Assembly: GCF_038618305.1 (NCBI RefSeq)
Contig: NZ_CP152017.1
Span: forward strand, 2,209,501-2,273,500
Reading direction: 5' to 3'
DNA: 64,000 nt
DNA from: Sporosarcina sp. FSL K6-2383
GTDB taxonomy: Bacteria; Bacillota; Bacilli; Bacillales_A; Planococcaceae
Part shown: positions 36,510 through 45,361 of the stretch, piece after piece
How the letters are laid out: each line of letters starts with the position of its first letter
How positions within the stretch are numbered: position 1 is the stretch's first letter
The notes under the pieces: model-generated
The model's database searches: none
What the model was told of the DNA's origin: nothing
What the model saw: only the letters and a program-made list of their open reading frames with translations
Program-made: the position numbers and the translations under genes

Positions 36510-38831
36510 ATGGAACATACAGCGCGAACAACTGTTGGTCAGCCTGTTGCGCGAATCGATACGCTTGATAAGGCAACGGGCAATGTCAAATATGTTGGTG
36601 ATCTAGTAGGTCCTGGCATCCTACATGCCAAACTTGTGACTAGCACAGAGGCCCACGCCATTCTCAAATCGGTCGATTCGACGGAGGCTTGGAAAGTACC
36701 TGGAGTGCGTGCAATCATTACGGGAGACGTTTTCCCTTTCCATATTGGTCCACTTTTAGCCGACAGACCGCCGTTGGCATTTAAGAAGGTACGCTATTAT
36801 GGAGAACCTATTGCAATTATCGTAGCGGATCATGCACATCAAGGAAAGCTGGCCGCTAGCAAAGTAAAAGTAACGTATGAATCGCTACCTATTGTGAATT
36901 CTGTGCAACAGGCATTTCAAACGGATGCACCGTTAATCCATGACAATTCTGGTGACTATACTAAAATCATTTCAGATGTCTATCCTGTTCCTGGGACAAA
37001 TATCGGTAGTCACAATAAAATTCGGAAAGGGGATTTTGCCAAGGCATGGGCAGGATGCACAGAAACAATAACCGCAACATATGCCTTTAATTTGTCAGAT
37101 CATGCGGCGTTAGAAACTCGAAGTACGCAGGTTGAAATCAATTCCGCTGGAAAAGTAACTGTCCATTCCTGTACCCAATCCCCTTATACAATCAAAAAAG
37201 TATTGAATCAGTTTTTCAATATTGAAGTAGGCAATATTATTGTGCATGTGCCCATAGTTGGTGGCGGATTCGGTGGGAAAGGAACGGTTCAATTAGAACC
37301 ACTTGCTTATTTAGCTTCAAAAGCTGTCGGTGGAAAAAAGGTCAAATTACAGTATGAACGGGAAGAGGATTTGATAACGGCGCCGTGTCATATTGGGCTT
37401 GACGCAGTCATTAAGCTCGGCGTGACAAAAGAGGGGAAGATACTTGCAGGTCAATACACGTTTTTAGTTGACTCTGGAGCCTATACGGATCAGGCTGCTG
37501 GAATTACAAGGGCGATGGCTGTCGATTGCACGGGACCATATAATATACCAAACGTCTGGTGTGATTCATATTGTATGTACACCAATCATCCGTATGCAAC
37601 GTCGCTAAGGGGCTATGGACATCCTGAACTAACATTTGTCGTTGAAAGGACAATGGACAAATTAGCCAAGCAGTTGCAGATGGATCCAATCCAATTGCGG
37701 CTCATCAATGTCATTAAACCAGGAGATACGACACCGACTCAAACCGTTCTCACCGCCAATACGGTTGGCGATGCGGCAAAATGCCTCACTCGAGTGAAAA
37801 AATTAATTGACTGGGATATAGATGGTGGTGGACATAAGGGAATCAGTTTATTTTGGAAAACATCATCAACGGCAACAAATGCCCAATCGGCTGCTGTTCT
37901 TACATTTGAAGCGGATGGTTCTCTTAATTTGAACTGCGCGGCAGTAGAACTTGGACAGGGGACAAAAACAGTACTGGCACAAATTGTTGCGGAAAAGCTG
38001 GGAATCGACATGTCAAAAATTCATGTGAAGATGGAGGTGAATACACAATACGACCCCCATCAATGGCGAACAGTAGCAAGTAGCACAACTTTTTTAGCGG
38101 GACGTGCGGTGCTTGCAGCGGCAGAAGATGCCATTCGACAATTGAAGAAAACAGCAGCCATTGTCCTGCAATGTGCAGAGGATGATCTAGATGTTGGAGG
38201 GGGACGCGTTTTTGTAAAGTCGAATCCGCAGTTTGGTGTAACCTTTCAATCTATTGCCCTAGGTTATACATTTCCGAGTGGCCATACTGTTGGGGGACAA
38301 GTTGTCGGTGTCGGCAAACATACACAGAAACATCTAACTCCATTAGACAAAGAGACGGGATTCGGTAACCCTGGACCTTGGTGGTCTGTTGGCGCACAAG
38401 CGATCGAGGTTGCGTATAACGAACGGGATTGTACGTACAAACTATTAAAAGCAGTTACCGTGCTGGATGGGGGAACGATTATGAATCCCGCAACAGCTAC
38501 CCAACAAATGCGAGGCGGTATGTATTTGGGCTTGAGTTTAGCGAGTAGTGAAACGTTTATGTTTGATGACAAGGGCATTATGCAAAATGCCGATTTACGA
38601 AATTATCAAATGCTCCGGTTTGGTGAACAGCCGACGGAGTACCTCGTTGACTTTGTCGAAACACCAGCCGTCGATGGACCGTATGGGGCTCGTGGCATTG
38701 GCGAATATGGCGTGATAGGTGTAGGATCAGCACTTGCGAATGGGTTATCAGCGGCTGCGCAAGTAGAATTAAACAATTTGCCCCTTACGCCAGAATTCAT
38801 CTGGAAAACAAAAAAGGAGGGCAGCCAATGA
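36510..38831 (+). CDS. molybdenum hydroxylase (xanthine dehydrogenase-type) large subunit
   Basis: 773 residues. The aldehyde oxidase/xanthine dehydrogenase a/b hammerhead is near the N-terminus (TGNVKYVGDL, YYGEPIAIIVAD). The molybdopterin-binding part includes GGGFGGKGTVQLEPLA, SLRGYGHPE and the C-terminal GARGIGEYG, where the Glu is the catalytic base. It works with the FAD and iron-sulfur subunits encoded next, overlapping by 4 bp. Purine or other N-heterocycle hydroxylation is likely; the exact substrate is not readable. Confidence 0.9.
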   Translation: MEHTARTTVGQPVARIDTLDKATGNVKYVGDLVGPGILHAKLVTSTEAHAILKSVDSTEAWKVPGVRAIITGDVFPFHIGPLLADRPPLAFKKVRYYGEPIAIIVADHAHQGKLAASKVKVTYESLPIVNSVQQAFQTDAPLIHDNSGDYTKIISDVYPVPGTNIGSHNKIRKGDFAKAWAGCTETITATYAFNLSDHAALETRSTQVEINSAGKVTVHSCTQSPYTIKKVLNQFFNIEVGNIIVHVPIVGGGFGGKGTVQLEPLAYLASKAVGGKKVKLQYEREEDLITAPCHIGLDAVIKLGVTKEGKILAGQYTFLVDSGAYTDQAAGITRAMAVDCTGPYNIPNVWCDSYCMYTNHPYATSLRGYGHPELTFVVERTMDKLAKQLQMDPIQLRLINVIKPGDTTPTQTVLTANTVGDAAKCLTRVKKLIDWDIDGGGHKGISLFWKTSSTATNAQSAAVLTFEADGSLNLNCAAVELGQGTKTVLAQIVAEKLGIDMSKIHVKMEVNTQYDPHQWRTVASSTTFLAGRAVLAAAEDAIRQLKKTAAIVLQCAEDDLDVGGGRVFVKSNPQFGVTFQSIALGYTFPSGHTVGGQVVGVGKHTQKHLTPLDKETGFGNPGPWWSVGAQAIEVAYNERDCTYKLLKAVTVLDGGTIMNPATATQQMRGGMYLGLSLASSETFMFDDKGIMQNADLRNYQMLRFGEQPTEYLVDFVETPAVDGPYGARGIGEYGVIGVGSALANGLSAAAQVELNNLPLTPEFIWKTKKEGSQ

Positions 38832-39658
38832 TTGCCTTTGACTTTGATTATTATAAACCATCCACGCTCAGTGAAGCAGTTGAAACCTTTCAGCTAGCTC
38901 TTCACACAGGCAAACAGGCAATCTTCTATGCTGGAGGGACAGAATTCATTACATTCGCTCGAACGAATAAAAAAAGGGCAGATGTGGTGATTGATATTAA
39001 AGGGATTCCTGAATGTATGACATTAGAGGTCATTGGAGCTGAATTGATCATTGGGGCAGCGGTTTCGCTGACAACTATTGTGGAATCCAATCTATTTCCT
39101 TTATTGGGTAAGACGGTGCAACGCATAGCAGATCATACTTCACGAAATAAAATCACGATTGGGGGCAATGTCAATAGTCACTTCATCTATCGAGAAGGCG
39201 TTTTGCCTTTCTTATTAGCGGATGCAAAAGGAATGATTGGGGGAAAGGGAGGCGAGAAGATTCTTCCTTTGGAACAAATCTTAAACGAGGGGCTAGACGA
39301 AGGCGAGCTCCTTGTGCAAATCCATGTTGACCAATCCTATATCGATTTGCCTTTTAGTACAATCAAGCGGACAAGAATGTCGAAAACAGGGTACCCAATT
39401 GTAACCGTAGCAGCATTAGAGAAGGATAAACGGATTCGGACAGCTTTCAGTGGCGTGTGTGAATTTCCATTTAGGTCAGAAAAAATTGAGACGTTATTAA
39501 ATGATCCAAGCATTTCCAAAGAGGAGCGAATCAAGCAGGTAATTGATCATCTTCCGGGTCCAGTGGTGCAGGATATCCACGCAACTGCAGGGTACCGTAA
39601 ATTTGTCTTAAAAAATGTATTAACAGATACATTGGAAGCCATGGAGGGAAATGGATGA
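38828..39658 (+). CDS. molybdenum hydroxylase FAD-binding subunit
   Basis: 276 residues. The N-terminal FAD segment AIFYAGGTEFITFARTN matches the AGGT(D/E) motif, and the second is KITIGGNVNSHFIY (IGGN), with a C-terminal CO dehydrogenase-type domain. It passes electrons from the [2Fe-2S] subunit to the acceptor. It overlaps both neighbours by 4 bp. The GGN motif is followed by NSHF rather than the common AxPxAD, a mild divergence. Confidence 0.88.
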   Translation: MIAFDFDYYKPSTLSEAVETFQLALHTGKQAIFYAGGTEFITFARTNKKRADVVIDIKGIPECMTLEVIGAELIIGAAVSLTTIVESNLFPLLGKTVQRIADHTSRNKITIGGNVNSHFIYREGVLPFLLADAKGMIGGKGGEKILPLEQILNEGLDEGELLVQIHVDQSYIDLPFSTIKRTRMSKTGYPIVTVAALEKDKRIRTAFSGVCEFPFRSEKIETLLNDPSISKEERIKQVIDHLPGPVVQDIHATAGYRKFVLKNVLTDTLEAMEGNG

Positions 39659-40149
39659 TCACTTCAAATGATTCAGCAAAAAAAATCGTACAATTACACA
39701 TCAATGGAGAAACTCACAGCGCTGTTATACGATCCGCCGATACGCTGCTCTACACATTACGCGAGCAACTCGGGCTAACCGCTGCTAAACCGGCTTGTGA
39801 AAACGGGGATTGTGGAGCTTGCACAGTCATCGTCGACGGGCAACCGATGCATTCATGTCTTTCCTTAACGATTGAAACCGTGCACCAGTCGATTACAACG
39901 AATGAAGGATTAAAAGATTCACTGTTGCAACAGGCGTTTGTCGATAATTGGGCGATTCAATGTGGGTATTGTACATCAGGATTCATCGCCAACTGTCATG
40001 CGCTTGTTGAACAACATCCCGATGCAGACGATGCGACTATCGACGAATGGCTAGCCTCGAATCTTTGTAGGTGTACAGGGTATCAGGAGATTAAAGAAGC
40101 AGTGAAAAGTGTGTTACAATCAAATAAAAACCTATCATCGGCGAATTGA
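39655..40149 (+). CDS. molybdenum hydroxylase [2Fe-2S] subunit
   Basis: 164 residues. The plant-type [2Fe-2S] site is CENGDCGACTVIVDG...SCL, and the second, helical site is CGYCTSGF...NLCRCTGYQ. It carries electrons from the molybdenum centre to FAD. It is the last gene of the three-subunit operon (order large-FAD-FeS), with a terminator immediately after. Confidence 0.93.
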   Translation: MITSNDSAKKIVQLHINGETHSAVIRSADTLLYTLREQLGLTAAKPACENGDCGACTVIVDGQPMHSCLSLTIETVHQSITTNEGLKDSLLQQAFVDNWAIQCGYCTSGFIANCHALVEQHPDADDATIDEWLASNLCRCTGYQEIKEAVKSVLQSNKNLSSAN

Positions 40150-40175
40150 AATTCGCCGATGATAGGTTTTTTTTA
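40125..40175. terminator. terminator of the hydroxylase operon
   Basis: AACCTATCATCGGCGAATT / AATTCGCCGATGATAGGTT followed by T8. It also ends near the converging Gln-rich gene. Confidence 0.9.
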
Positions 40176-40502
40176 CCCTTTTTTGAAGCTATTATTCCCA
40201 CTGTTTAATGATTGAATGAGCTGTAACGTTTGTGCTGCTTGTTCAATTTGTTGGCGAACTTGTTCGAGTTGTTGCTGAATAGCCGTGGTCGACTCGGTGA
40301 CGGCTATGCCTTGCATCTGATTCATGAGCTGTGAGGCCTGTTGGAGCTGTTGCTGGGCTTGTTGTACGGCTTGTAAGTCGTTGGTTGTATTACTTTGCTG
40401 TAATGTTTGCACAGCTTGCTGCATCGTTTGAAGCGCTTGTTTCTTAAGTGTTTGAAATTGCTGGTCGATTTGTGTGGGATTTGGCTGTGTTTGCTGTTTC
40501 AA
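40173..40502 (-). CDS. Gln-rich low-complexity protein
   Basis: 109 residues, about one third Gln, arranged in helical heptad-like repeats (QALQTMQQAVQTLQQ; VQQAQQQLQQASQLMNQ). No signal peptide or Cys is present, and an extended coiled coil is likely. It could be a small cytosolic or spore scaffold; no family is recognised. An AAAGGAGTCC ribosome site precedes the start. Confidence 0.65.
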   Translation of the reverse strand: MKQQTQPNPTQIDQQFQTLKKQALQTMQQAVQTLQQSNTTNDLQAVQQAQQQLQQASQLMNQMQGIAVTESTTAIQQQLEQVRQQIEQAAQTLQLIQSLNSGNNSFKKG

Positions 40503-40679
40503 TTAAAGGACTCCTTTCGGTCATGTCCTTTGTAGTGTGGGTGAAGAGGCTGGGTTTTAGTCATGGGGTAGTGGGTTATTAAAGATCTACTTGAGTTCAC
40601 TTAAAAACATTCAGTATTATTCTCCCCTTATAACTGTATAATTGAATTTACTGATAAATACAGATGGGGGAGTATGGGA

Positions 40680-41348
40680 ATGATTAAAGCAGCCTTATTT
40701 GACCTAGATGGCACATTATTAAATCGAGACGCATCTATCGAGCGATTTATCGATTCACAGTATGAGCGTTTACATGAGTATGTTGGACATATTGGAAAAG
40801 AGGAATTCATCCTCAGGTTTATCGAATTAGATTATCGTGGATATGTTTGGAAAGACAAAGTCTATCAACAAATGGTTGCTGAATTTGACATAGTCGGGTT
40901 AACGTGGGAGCAATTACTGCAAGATTATGTAGAACAATTTCAACATTATTGTGTTCCTTTTCCAAACCTTCACAAAATGCTGCAATCGCTTGTCGATCAA
41001 TCTATCCCCTTGGGAATCATCAGCAATGGAAAAGGGCAATTCCAGATGGATAATATTGAAGCGCTCGGCATTGGGCATTATTTTGAAACAATTTTAATAT
41101 CTGAGACTGAAGGTATTAAAAAACCGGATCCTCGGATATTTGAGAAAGCATTACAGCAGCTCAATGTTCCTGCAAAGGCATGTCTATTTGTTGGCGATCA
41201 TCCGGAAAATGATGTGAAAGCTTCTCAAGACGTTGGTATGCTAGGTGTTTGGAAGAAAGATCCGCAGTGGGCTGATGTTAAGGCTGATTATGTCGTAGAG
41301 GATTTAATGGAGGTATGTTTAATTATTGGGGCGTTAGTTGGGCAATGA
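40680..41348 (+). CDS. HAD superfamily hydrolase, subfamily IA
   Basis: About 222 residues; the start is taken as the second ATG (40680), 8 bp from GGGGGAG, and the ATG at 40674 is in frame. Motif I is ALFDLDGTLLN, motif II is LGIISNGKG, motif III is KKPDPRIFEKAL, and motif IV is FVGDHPENDVKASQDVG. It is a phosphoglycolate-phosphatase-like enzyme with a helical cap. The substrate is unknown. Confidence 0.9.
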   Translation: MIKAALFDLDGTLLNRDASIERFIDSQYERLHEYVGHIGKEEFILRFIELDYRGYVWKDKVYQQMVAEFDIVGLTWEQLLQDYVEQFQHYCVPFPNLHKMLQSLVDQSIPLGIISNGKGQFQMDNIEALGIGHYFETILISETEGIKKPDPRIFEKALQQLNVPAKACLFVGDHPENDVKASQDVGMLGVWKKDPQWADVKADYVVEDLMEVCLIIGALVGQ

Positions 41349-41387
41349 TTGTTCAGTTTATCATTTATTATATATCACGGAACATAC

Positions 41388-41399
41388 GTATGGTATAAT
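41388..41399 (+). promoter_or_regulatory. toxin promoter of TA locus 1
   Basis: Extended -10 TGGTATAAT preceded by the palindrome CATACGTATG. The same CGTATG/CGTGTG plus -10 arrangement, followed by TAATAGAATAGG, recurs before the other toxin copies. Confidence 0.6.
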
Positions 41400-41446
41400 T
41401 GAAGGGTAATAGAATAGGTAACTTGAGGGTGGTCGGCTCACTAAAG

Positions 41447-41508
41447 GATGGCAGACTAAGTTCGCCACATCCTGTGGCAACGTCTGCATGACCCGCATCG
41501 TGCGGGCC
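41447..41508 (+). repeat. modular stem-loop repeat, copy R4, in toxin leader
   Basis: GCAGAC...GTCTGC around GCCACAtccTGTGGC, then GACCCGCAtcgTGCGGGCC. It matches the two-hairpin core of R1/R3 but with paired substitutions in the stems. It is absent from the leader of TA locus 3, which is otherwise alignable. Confidence 0.75.
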
Positions 41509-41521
41509 TGGGGTGATGCCA

Positions 41522-41602
41522 ATGTCGGTATTTGAAGCATTAATGTTCGCGATAGCTTTCGCAACATTTGTTGTCTTGATTCTGACGTTTAAACAAAAAT
41601 AA
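41522..41602 (+). CDS. type I toxin, holin-like peptide (copy 1)
   Basis: 26 residues (an in-frame ATG also lies at 41516). GGGGTG precedes it. MSVFEALMFAIAFATFVVLIL plus a short basic tail is the pattern of putative holin-like (Hol-Tox) membrane toxins of Firmicutes. The transcript starts near 41406 and ends at a hairpin at 41686-41720. It faces a convergent antisense RNA. Confidence 0.8.
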   Translation: MSVFEALMFAIAFATFVVLILTFKQK

Positions 41603-41737
41603 CCCATCCTTGAGTTGAACGGCTCGAGTGGATGGGTTATTCCTCATTCAGCTGATTTCCCTTGTAGGGATCTTGCTATTACATTGGTCGTTCGATGTTA
41701 GCGCATCGGACGATCTTTTTTATTATCATCTATCTTA
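41590..41737 (-). ncRNA. antisense RNA antitoxin (copy 1)
   Basis: Minus-strand promoter TTGTCA (41772-41767), 17-bp spacer, TATAAT (41749-41744). The RNA would run back over the toxin 3' end and stop at AACCCATCC / GGATGGGTT (41601-41640) followed by TTATTTTTG. The 3'-overlap layout is that of txpA/RatA-type type I systems. Confidence 0.7.
41686..41721 (+). terminator. toxin mRNA terminator (copy 1)
   Basis: CGTTCGATG / CATCGGACG with a TTAGCG-type loop, followed by a T6 run. Confidence 0.75.
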
Positions 41738-41796
41738 CAGCTTATTATACGCTGGAAATAGGGTTCTGACAACTGCATGGCATTGTTTGGTTATAA

Positions 41797-42489
41797 TTAC
41801 TCCTCCAACGCTCGATTAACAGCCTCAACAGCGTGGATTACTGTAGTGTCAAACAATGGTACGTGCGCATCTTCTTGCTTAACTAATAAACCAATTTCCG
41901 TACAGCCCAATATAATCCCTTCAGCACCTTCGTCAACTAATTGTTGGATTACTTTTTTGTAATAATCCCGAGATGATTGTTGTACGTTGCCCAAACACAA
42001 TTCTTCAAAAATGACTTGATTGATAACCTTGCGCTCTTCTTGATTGGGGATTAAAACTGAAATACCTCTAGACGCTATACGTGATTTATAAAAATCTTGC
42101 TCCATTGTATAGTTCGTGCCAAGTAACCCAACTTTGCTGATTCCGGCTTGTCGAATTTGCGTAGCGGTAGCATCGGCAATATGTAGAATTGGCAAATTTA
42201 CCTGTTCTTCAATGTAGCCAATCACTTTGTGCATTGTATTTGTACAAAGAACGATCATTTCAGCTCCTGCTTTTTCTAAAGATTGCGCCGCGTCACCTAA
42301 TACTTTGCCGGCGGTTTCCCAATCGCCAGCGACTTGATAACGTTCTATTTCAGCAAAGTCTACGCTAAATAAAACACACTTCGCTGAATGCAATCCACCT
42401 ACTCTATTTTTCACTTCTTCATTCAGAATACGATAATATTCAGCCGATGACTCCCAGCTCATACCACCAATAAGACCGATTATTTTCAT
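41797..42489 (-). CDS. aspartate/glutamate racemase family protein
   Basis: Start at the ATG at 42489 (GGAGGAG). 230 residues. Active-site cysteines lie in VLCTNTMHK and LGCTEIGLL, the two-base racemase pair. The N-terminal IGLIGGMSWESSAEYY is typical of the RacX/YgeA group that racemises Asp or other amino acids. The stop lies 25 bp from the antisense RNA promoter of TA locus 1. Confidence 0.9.
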   Translation of the reverse strand: MKIIGLIGGMSWESSAEYYRILNEEVKNRVGGLHSAKCVLFSVDFAEIERYQVAGDWETAGKVLGDAAQSLEKAGAEMIVLCTNTMHKVIGYIEEQVNLPILHIADATATQIRQAGISKVGLLGTNYTMEQDFYKSRIASRGISVLIPNQEERKVINQVIFEELCLGNVQQSSRDYYKKVIQQLVDEGAEGIILGCTEIGLLVKQEDAHVPLFDTTVIHAVEAVNRALEE

Positions 42490-42582
42490 GAAAAATCTCC
42501 TCCAAATAGAAGTGTATATTTTATCGTGATTATTCAATCTATATCAGTATTATACGTTTGAATTTCCGCACTGACAATCACA

Positions 42583-43854
42583 TTATACCCTTTTTCGGAT
42601 GGTGAAGTTGTCTTCAAGTAACAACCAATTTTGTGGGAATGGGTAGCCGAGCACCCAGTAACTGATTCCACGTAAGTTATAATCTTTCACCATCGTAAAC
42701 TTTGCTTGGGCGCTACGAGCGTCTTCAAACCATACTTCGTGATTTCTCCCTTGGGCATCCGTATAGCGGAAAAACGGCGACTGAGCGATAGGGTCATATT
42801 GGATTGTCGCACCATATTGAATGGCTCTGCGCATAGCTTCTTGCGAACTAAACGTTTCCGCCTCCTGTCCTTGTTCGTGGGGAACTAGCCAGTCACGTGA
42901 GTAAATTTGAAAACCGAAGAAAATCTTATCCCTCGGAATAACTGTGACTGCATAATCCAGCACCCGCTTTATTTGATTAAGTGGGGAAATGGCTTGTGGC
43001 GGACCAAATCGATAGCCCCATTCATAGGTCATCAACACAACAAAATCAACAATTTTTCCTTGTGCTTCATAATCATGTGCTTCGTACAATAATCCTTGTT
43101 GCTCACCGCTAACCTTAGGCGCTAGTGCTGTTGAGACAAAAAAGCCTTCAGGGTGCAATCGTTCAACAGCCCTTTGCAAAAATTGATTGTAGTTTTCACG
43201 ATCAGTAGGAAATACATTTTCAAAATCTACATTTAATCCTTTATACCCTTTTTCTTTCATAACGTTTAGAACATTCGTTAATACCTTTTCCTGAAGTTCA
43301 GGACTTGATAGGATCGTATGTGCAAGACCCGATCCAGCAGCTGTTGCGCTGAAATTCGTGATTGCTATCACAGGAACAATTTGCTCAGCCGCAGCAGATT
43401 GGAGCATAGCTGTGTCATCGAGCGTAGATAAACTACCATCTTCTTGCACACTATAGACGAAGGGCATCCAATAAGTTAAATACCGACCTAGTTCTTGAAG
43501 CTCCCTGGCACCCGTTTCTCCTGTGTTAATGGTATAAGCGTTCACATCAATTGCTGGTTTATGGATAGGAATGGTTAAACGCATACCAGCTACAATCCTA
43601 TTTGGATTTTGAAGTTGGTTTGCCCGTACAATTTCTTGAATGGTTGTACCATAGCGTTGCGCAATTTCCGCCAAGTTTTCACCAGACTGGACATAGTAAG
43701 TCCCAGATGATGTTGGAATAACAAGGGCCATACCTGGCACTAGCTTGTTCGTATTTTCCAACTCGTTCGCCATGACGATTTCAGTCATTGGGATGTCGTA
43801 CCGTTGAGAAATCAACCATAATGTTTCTCCCGGACGTACCACATGGATCTGCAT
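42583..43854 (-). CDS. LysM-GH18 peptidoglycan hydrolase (YaaH/SleL-like)
   Basis: The ATG at 43854 follows AAGGAGTG. 423 residues. Two LysM units (about 1-45 and 50-95; VRPGETLWLISQRYDIPM, VQSGENLAEIAQRYG) are followed by a GH18 barrel. The catalytic motif reads KGLNVDFENV, with Glu as the acid. This layout is that of spore cortex-lytic N-acetylglucosaminidases acting in germination. There is no signal peptide, as in YaaH-type spore-targeted enzymes. Confidence 0.9.
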   Translation of the reverse strand: MQIHVVRPGETLWLISQRYDIPMTEIVMANELENTNKLVPGMALVIPTSSGTYYVQSGENLAEIAQRYGTTIQEIVRANQLQNPNRIVAGMRLTIPIHKPAIDVNAYTINTGETGARELQELGRYLTYWMPFVYSVQEDGSLSTLDDTAMLQSAAAEQIVPVIAITNFSATAAGSGLAHTILSSPELQEKVLTNVLNVMKEKGYKGLNVDFENVFPTDRENYNQFLQRAVERLHPEGFFVSTALAPKVSGEQQGLLYEAHDYEAQGKIVDFVVLMTYEWGYRFGPPQAISPLNQIKRVLDYAVTVIPRDKIFFGFQIYSRDWLVPHEQGQEAETFSSQEAMRRAIQYGATIQYDPIAQSPFFRYTDAQGRNHEVWFEDARSAQAKFTMVKDYNLRGISYWVLGYPFPQNWLLLEDNFTIRKRV

Positions 43855-44399
43855 GTAGTTCACTCCTTATCTTTTTCATATTATTTAGTGAATACTGCGA
43901 GTTAATTCTTCAATTGTAAAGGAGACTGCAATACCGAAAGCGTAAAATGAGGGAATGAAACAGGATTTTAGTTAACATAATACTATTATTGATTGGATTA
44001 TTGTAGCTATTAGAAGTAGGGAATAGAGGAAAGCTTTCCTGCAGCTATTCATTTAGAGAAATTATTAGTGCATAGGATATGGATTCACAGAATTAATTGT
44101 TAATTAAAGGGAAAGTTGTTCTGAAAAGCACTTCAAGAACGTATGTATGAAGTAGGGGAATCGATTAGAATAAGCAACTTTTGATTTCTCAGGGATTTTA
44201 GTGATTGCAATCTTAAAAGAGAGGGGGCTTTCCATTCATTAATCATGATTTCAAGCATACCCAGCAGTCTTAGTTAACATATTCTAAATCTAGGTATTTT
44301 ATTCATAGAAAACTTTATTGTTTGAAGCAATTGAAATATGGTATGCGAGATATTATGGGAGAGAATGTAAACTGTTGGAATTTGAAAGGGGGATTACAA
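43855..44399. other. non-coding interval upstream of TA locus 2
   Basis: No supported gene is present. A degenerate version of the toxin promoter block (GAACGTATGTATG...TTAGAATAAG) is seen near 44138-44184, about 220 bp before the toxin start. The intervening leader is AT-rich and matches no other part of the window that I noticed. Confidence 0.5.
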
Positions 44400-44495
44400 A
44401 TGACTATATTCCAGACGATTGTACTGATGATAAGTTTTTCTTCATTAATTGTTGCGGTTATTGGACTAGCAGAGAAAATCTCTCAAAAAAAATAA
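44400..44495 (+). CDS. type I toxin, holin-like peptide (copy 2)
   Basis: 31 residues (MTIFQTIVLMISFSSLIVAVIGL then EKISQKK) with AAAGGGGG upstream. It has the same membrane-peptide pattern as copies 1, 3 and 4, with Gln replacing the usual Glu at position 5. The longer reading frame at 44318-44506 in another phase is only a shadow. Confidence 0.75.
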   Translation: MTIFQTIVLMISFSSLIVAVIGLAEKISQKK

Positions 44496-44629
44496 TCCAC
44501 TTATGAGTTTAGCGACCAAGTGGATTATTTTATCGGCGATACCGATTCCAGAAAAAAGAACCTAGTACCTTATTTATGGACCGTTCGATGTTGGCGCATC
44601 GGGCGGTCATTTTACTATAATCATCATCT
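44482..44629 (-). ncRNA. antisense RNA antitoxin (copy 2)
   Basis: The -10 TATAAT is at 44641-44636, and the -35 position reads TAGCAA, weaker than in other copies. The RNA ends at AATAATCCACTT / AAGTGGATTATT followed by T8 inside the toxin stop region. The toxin mRNA terminator is at about 44578-44615 (GACCGTTCGATG / CATCGGGCGGTC). Confidence 0.6.
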
Positions 44630-44879
44630 AAACATATTATACGTAGAAATCTCGAAGTTTGCTAGAAAATTTAGTAGATTTTTGAAATGAAAGATCTAGT
44701 AGACGCTCTTGATTGAAATGAAAATGTCTTATAATATTATTATGTAAACAAGAGTGTTATTTAATTTTCAGCTTTTCCAGTTATCAAATAACAGAAGGTG
44801 CTTATGTGCGTACCTAATTGTATTTCTCATAAGTACTCCTAGTCATTATCACGACCCGAATCAATCTGAATGAGGTACG

Positions 44880-45092
44880 TTAATGTATGGTACTTTGAGA
44901 CTTGAATTCCACCAAACAAACTTCACAAATACAAACCTTTTCACGTTCATCTGGCAGTAACTCGAAAATTTCCTTTGGAAAGCCTGCTTTAAAACACCAA
45001 CATACTCCTGCTGAAGGATTGCTGGTCAACCCACATTTATTATTTTTTTGACAGAGTGGGCAAAGTTTTGCCTTATGTATTTCTAACGTCAT
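44880..45092 (-). CDS. cysteine-rich CWC family protein
   Basis: Start at the ATG at 45092 after AAAGGTG. 70 residues with 8 Cys: CPLCQKNNKC, VCWC, CICEVC. The CWC motif and the PKEIFELLPDE segment match the Cys-rich_CWC family of small zinc-binding proteins of unknown role. The Cys layout suggests two metal sites. Confidence 0.75.
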   Translation of the reverse strand: MTLEIHKAKLCPLCQKNNKCGLTSNPSAGVCWCFKAGFPKEIFELLPDEREKVCICEVCLVEFKSQSTIH

Positions 45093-45202
45093 AAACAATC
45101 ACCTTTACTTTTTCAAATTTGACTTCATTATACCGTCAATCTTTTCAGAAACCCAACATCTACTAGAGAGAATAAACAAACTTACAGTAGGGGTGAATGA
45201 CT

Positions 45203-45361
45203 GTGGCGAAAAGAAATCGTGGAAAAGTATTAAACCGACTGCCATCTAATGGACGAGGCGATTGCCCTTTGTGTAGTCGGAAAAGAGTCAAGTTATTGTA
45301 TGCCCATAAATCAGATTCAACTAAAACCGTACAGGTATGTAAATTCTGTCGAGATAAATGA
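45203..45361 (+). CDS. small zinc-ribbon-like protein
   Basis: 52 residues from the GTG at 45203 (AGGGGTG with 7-bp spacing); an ATG at 45197 is in frame. Basic, with two CxxC pairs (CPLC at about 22-25, CKFC at about 46-49) forming a zinc ribbon. I recall similar short proteins in Bacillales, but no named function. Nucleic-acid binding is plausible from charge and fold only. Confidence 0.55.
   Translation: MAKRNRGKVLNRLPSNGRGDCPLCSRKRVKLLYAHKSDSTKTVQVCKFCRDK

Noticed and set aside
41361..41607. Two minus-strand frames across TA locus 1
   Set aside because: They cover the toxin gene and R4 hairpins in antisense and show no protein family features.
44318..44506. 62-codon frame overlapping TA locus 2
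   Set aside because: It has no ribosome site, and the other frame holds the conserved holin-like peptide with AAAGGGGG.
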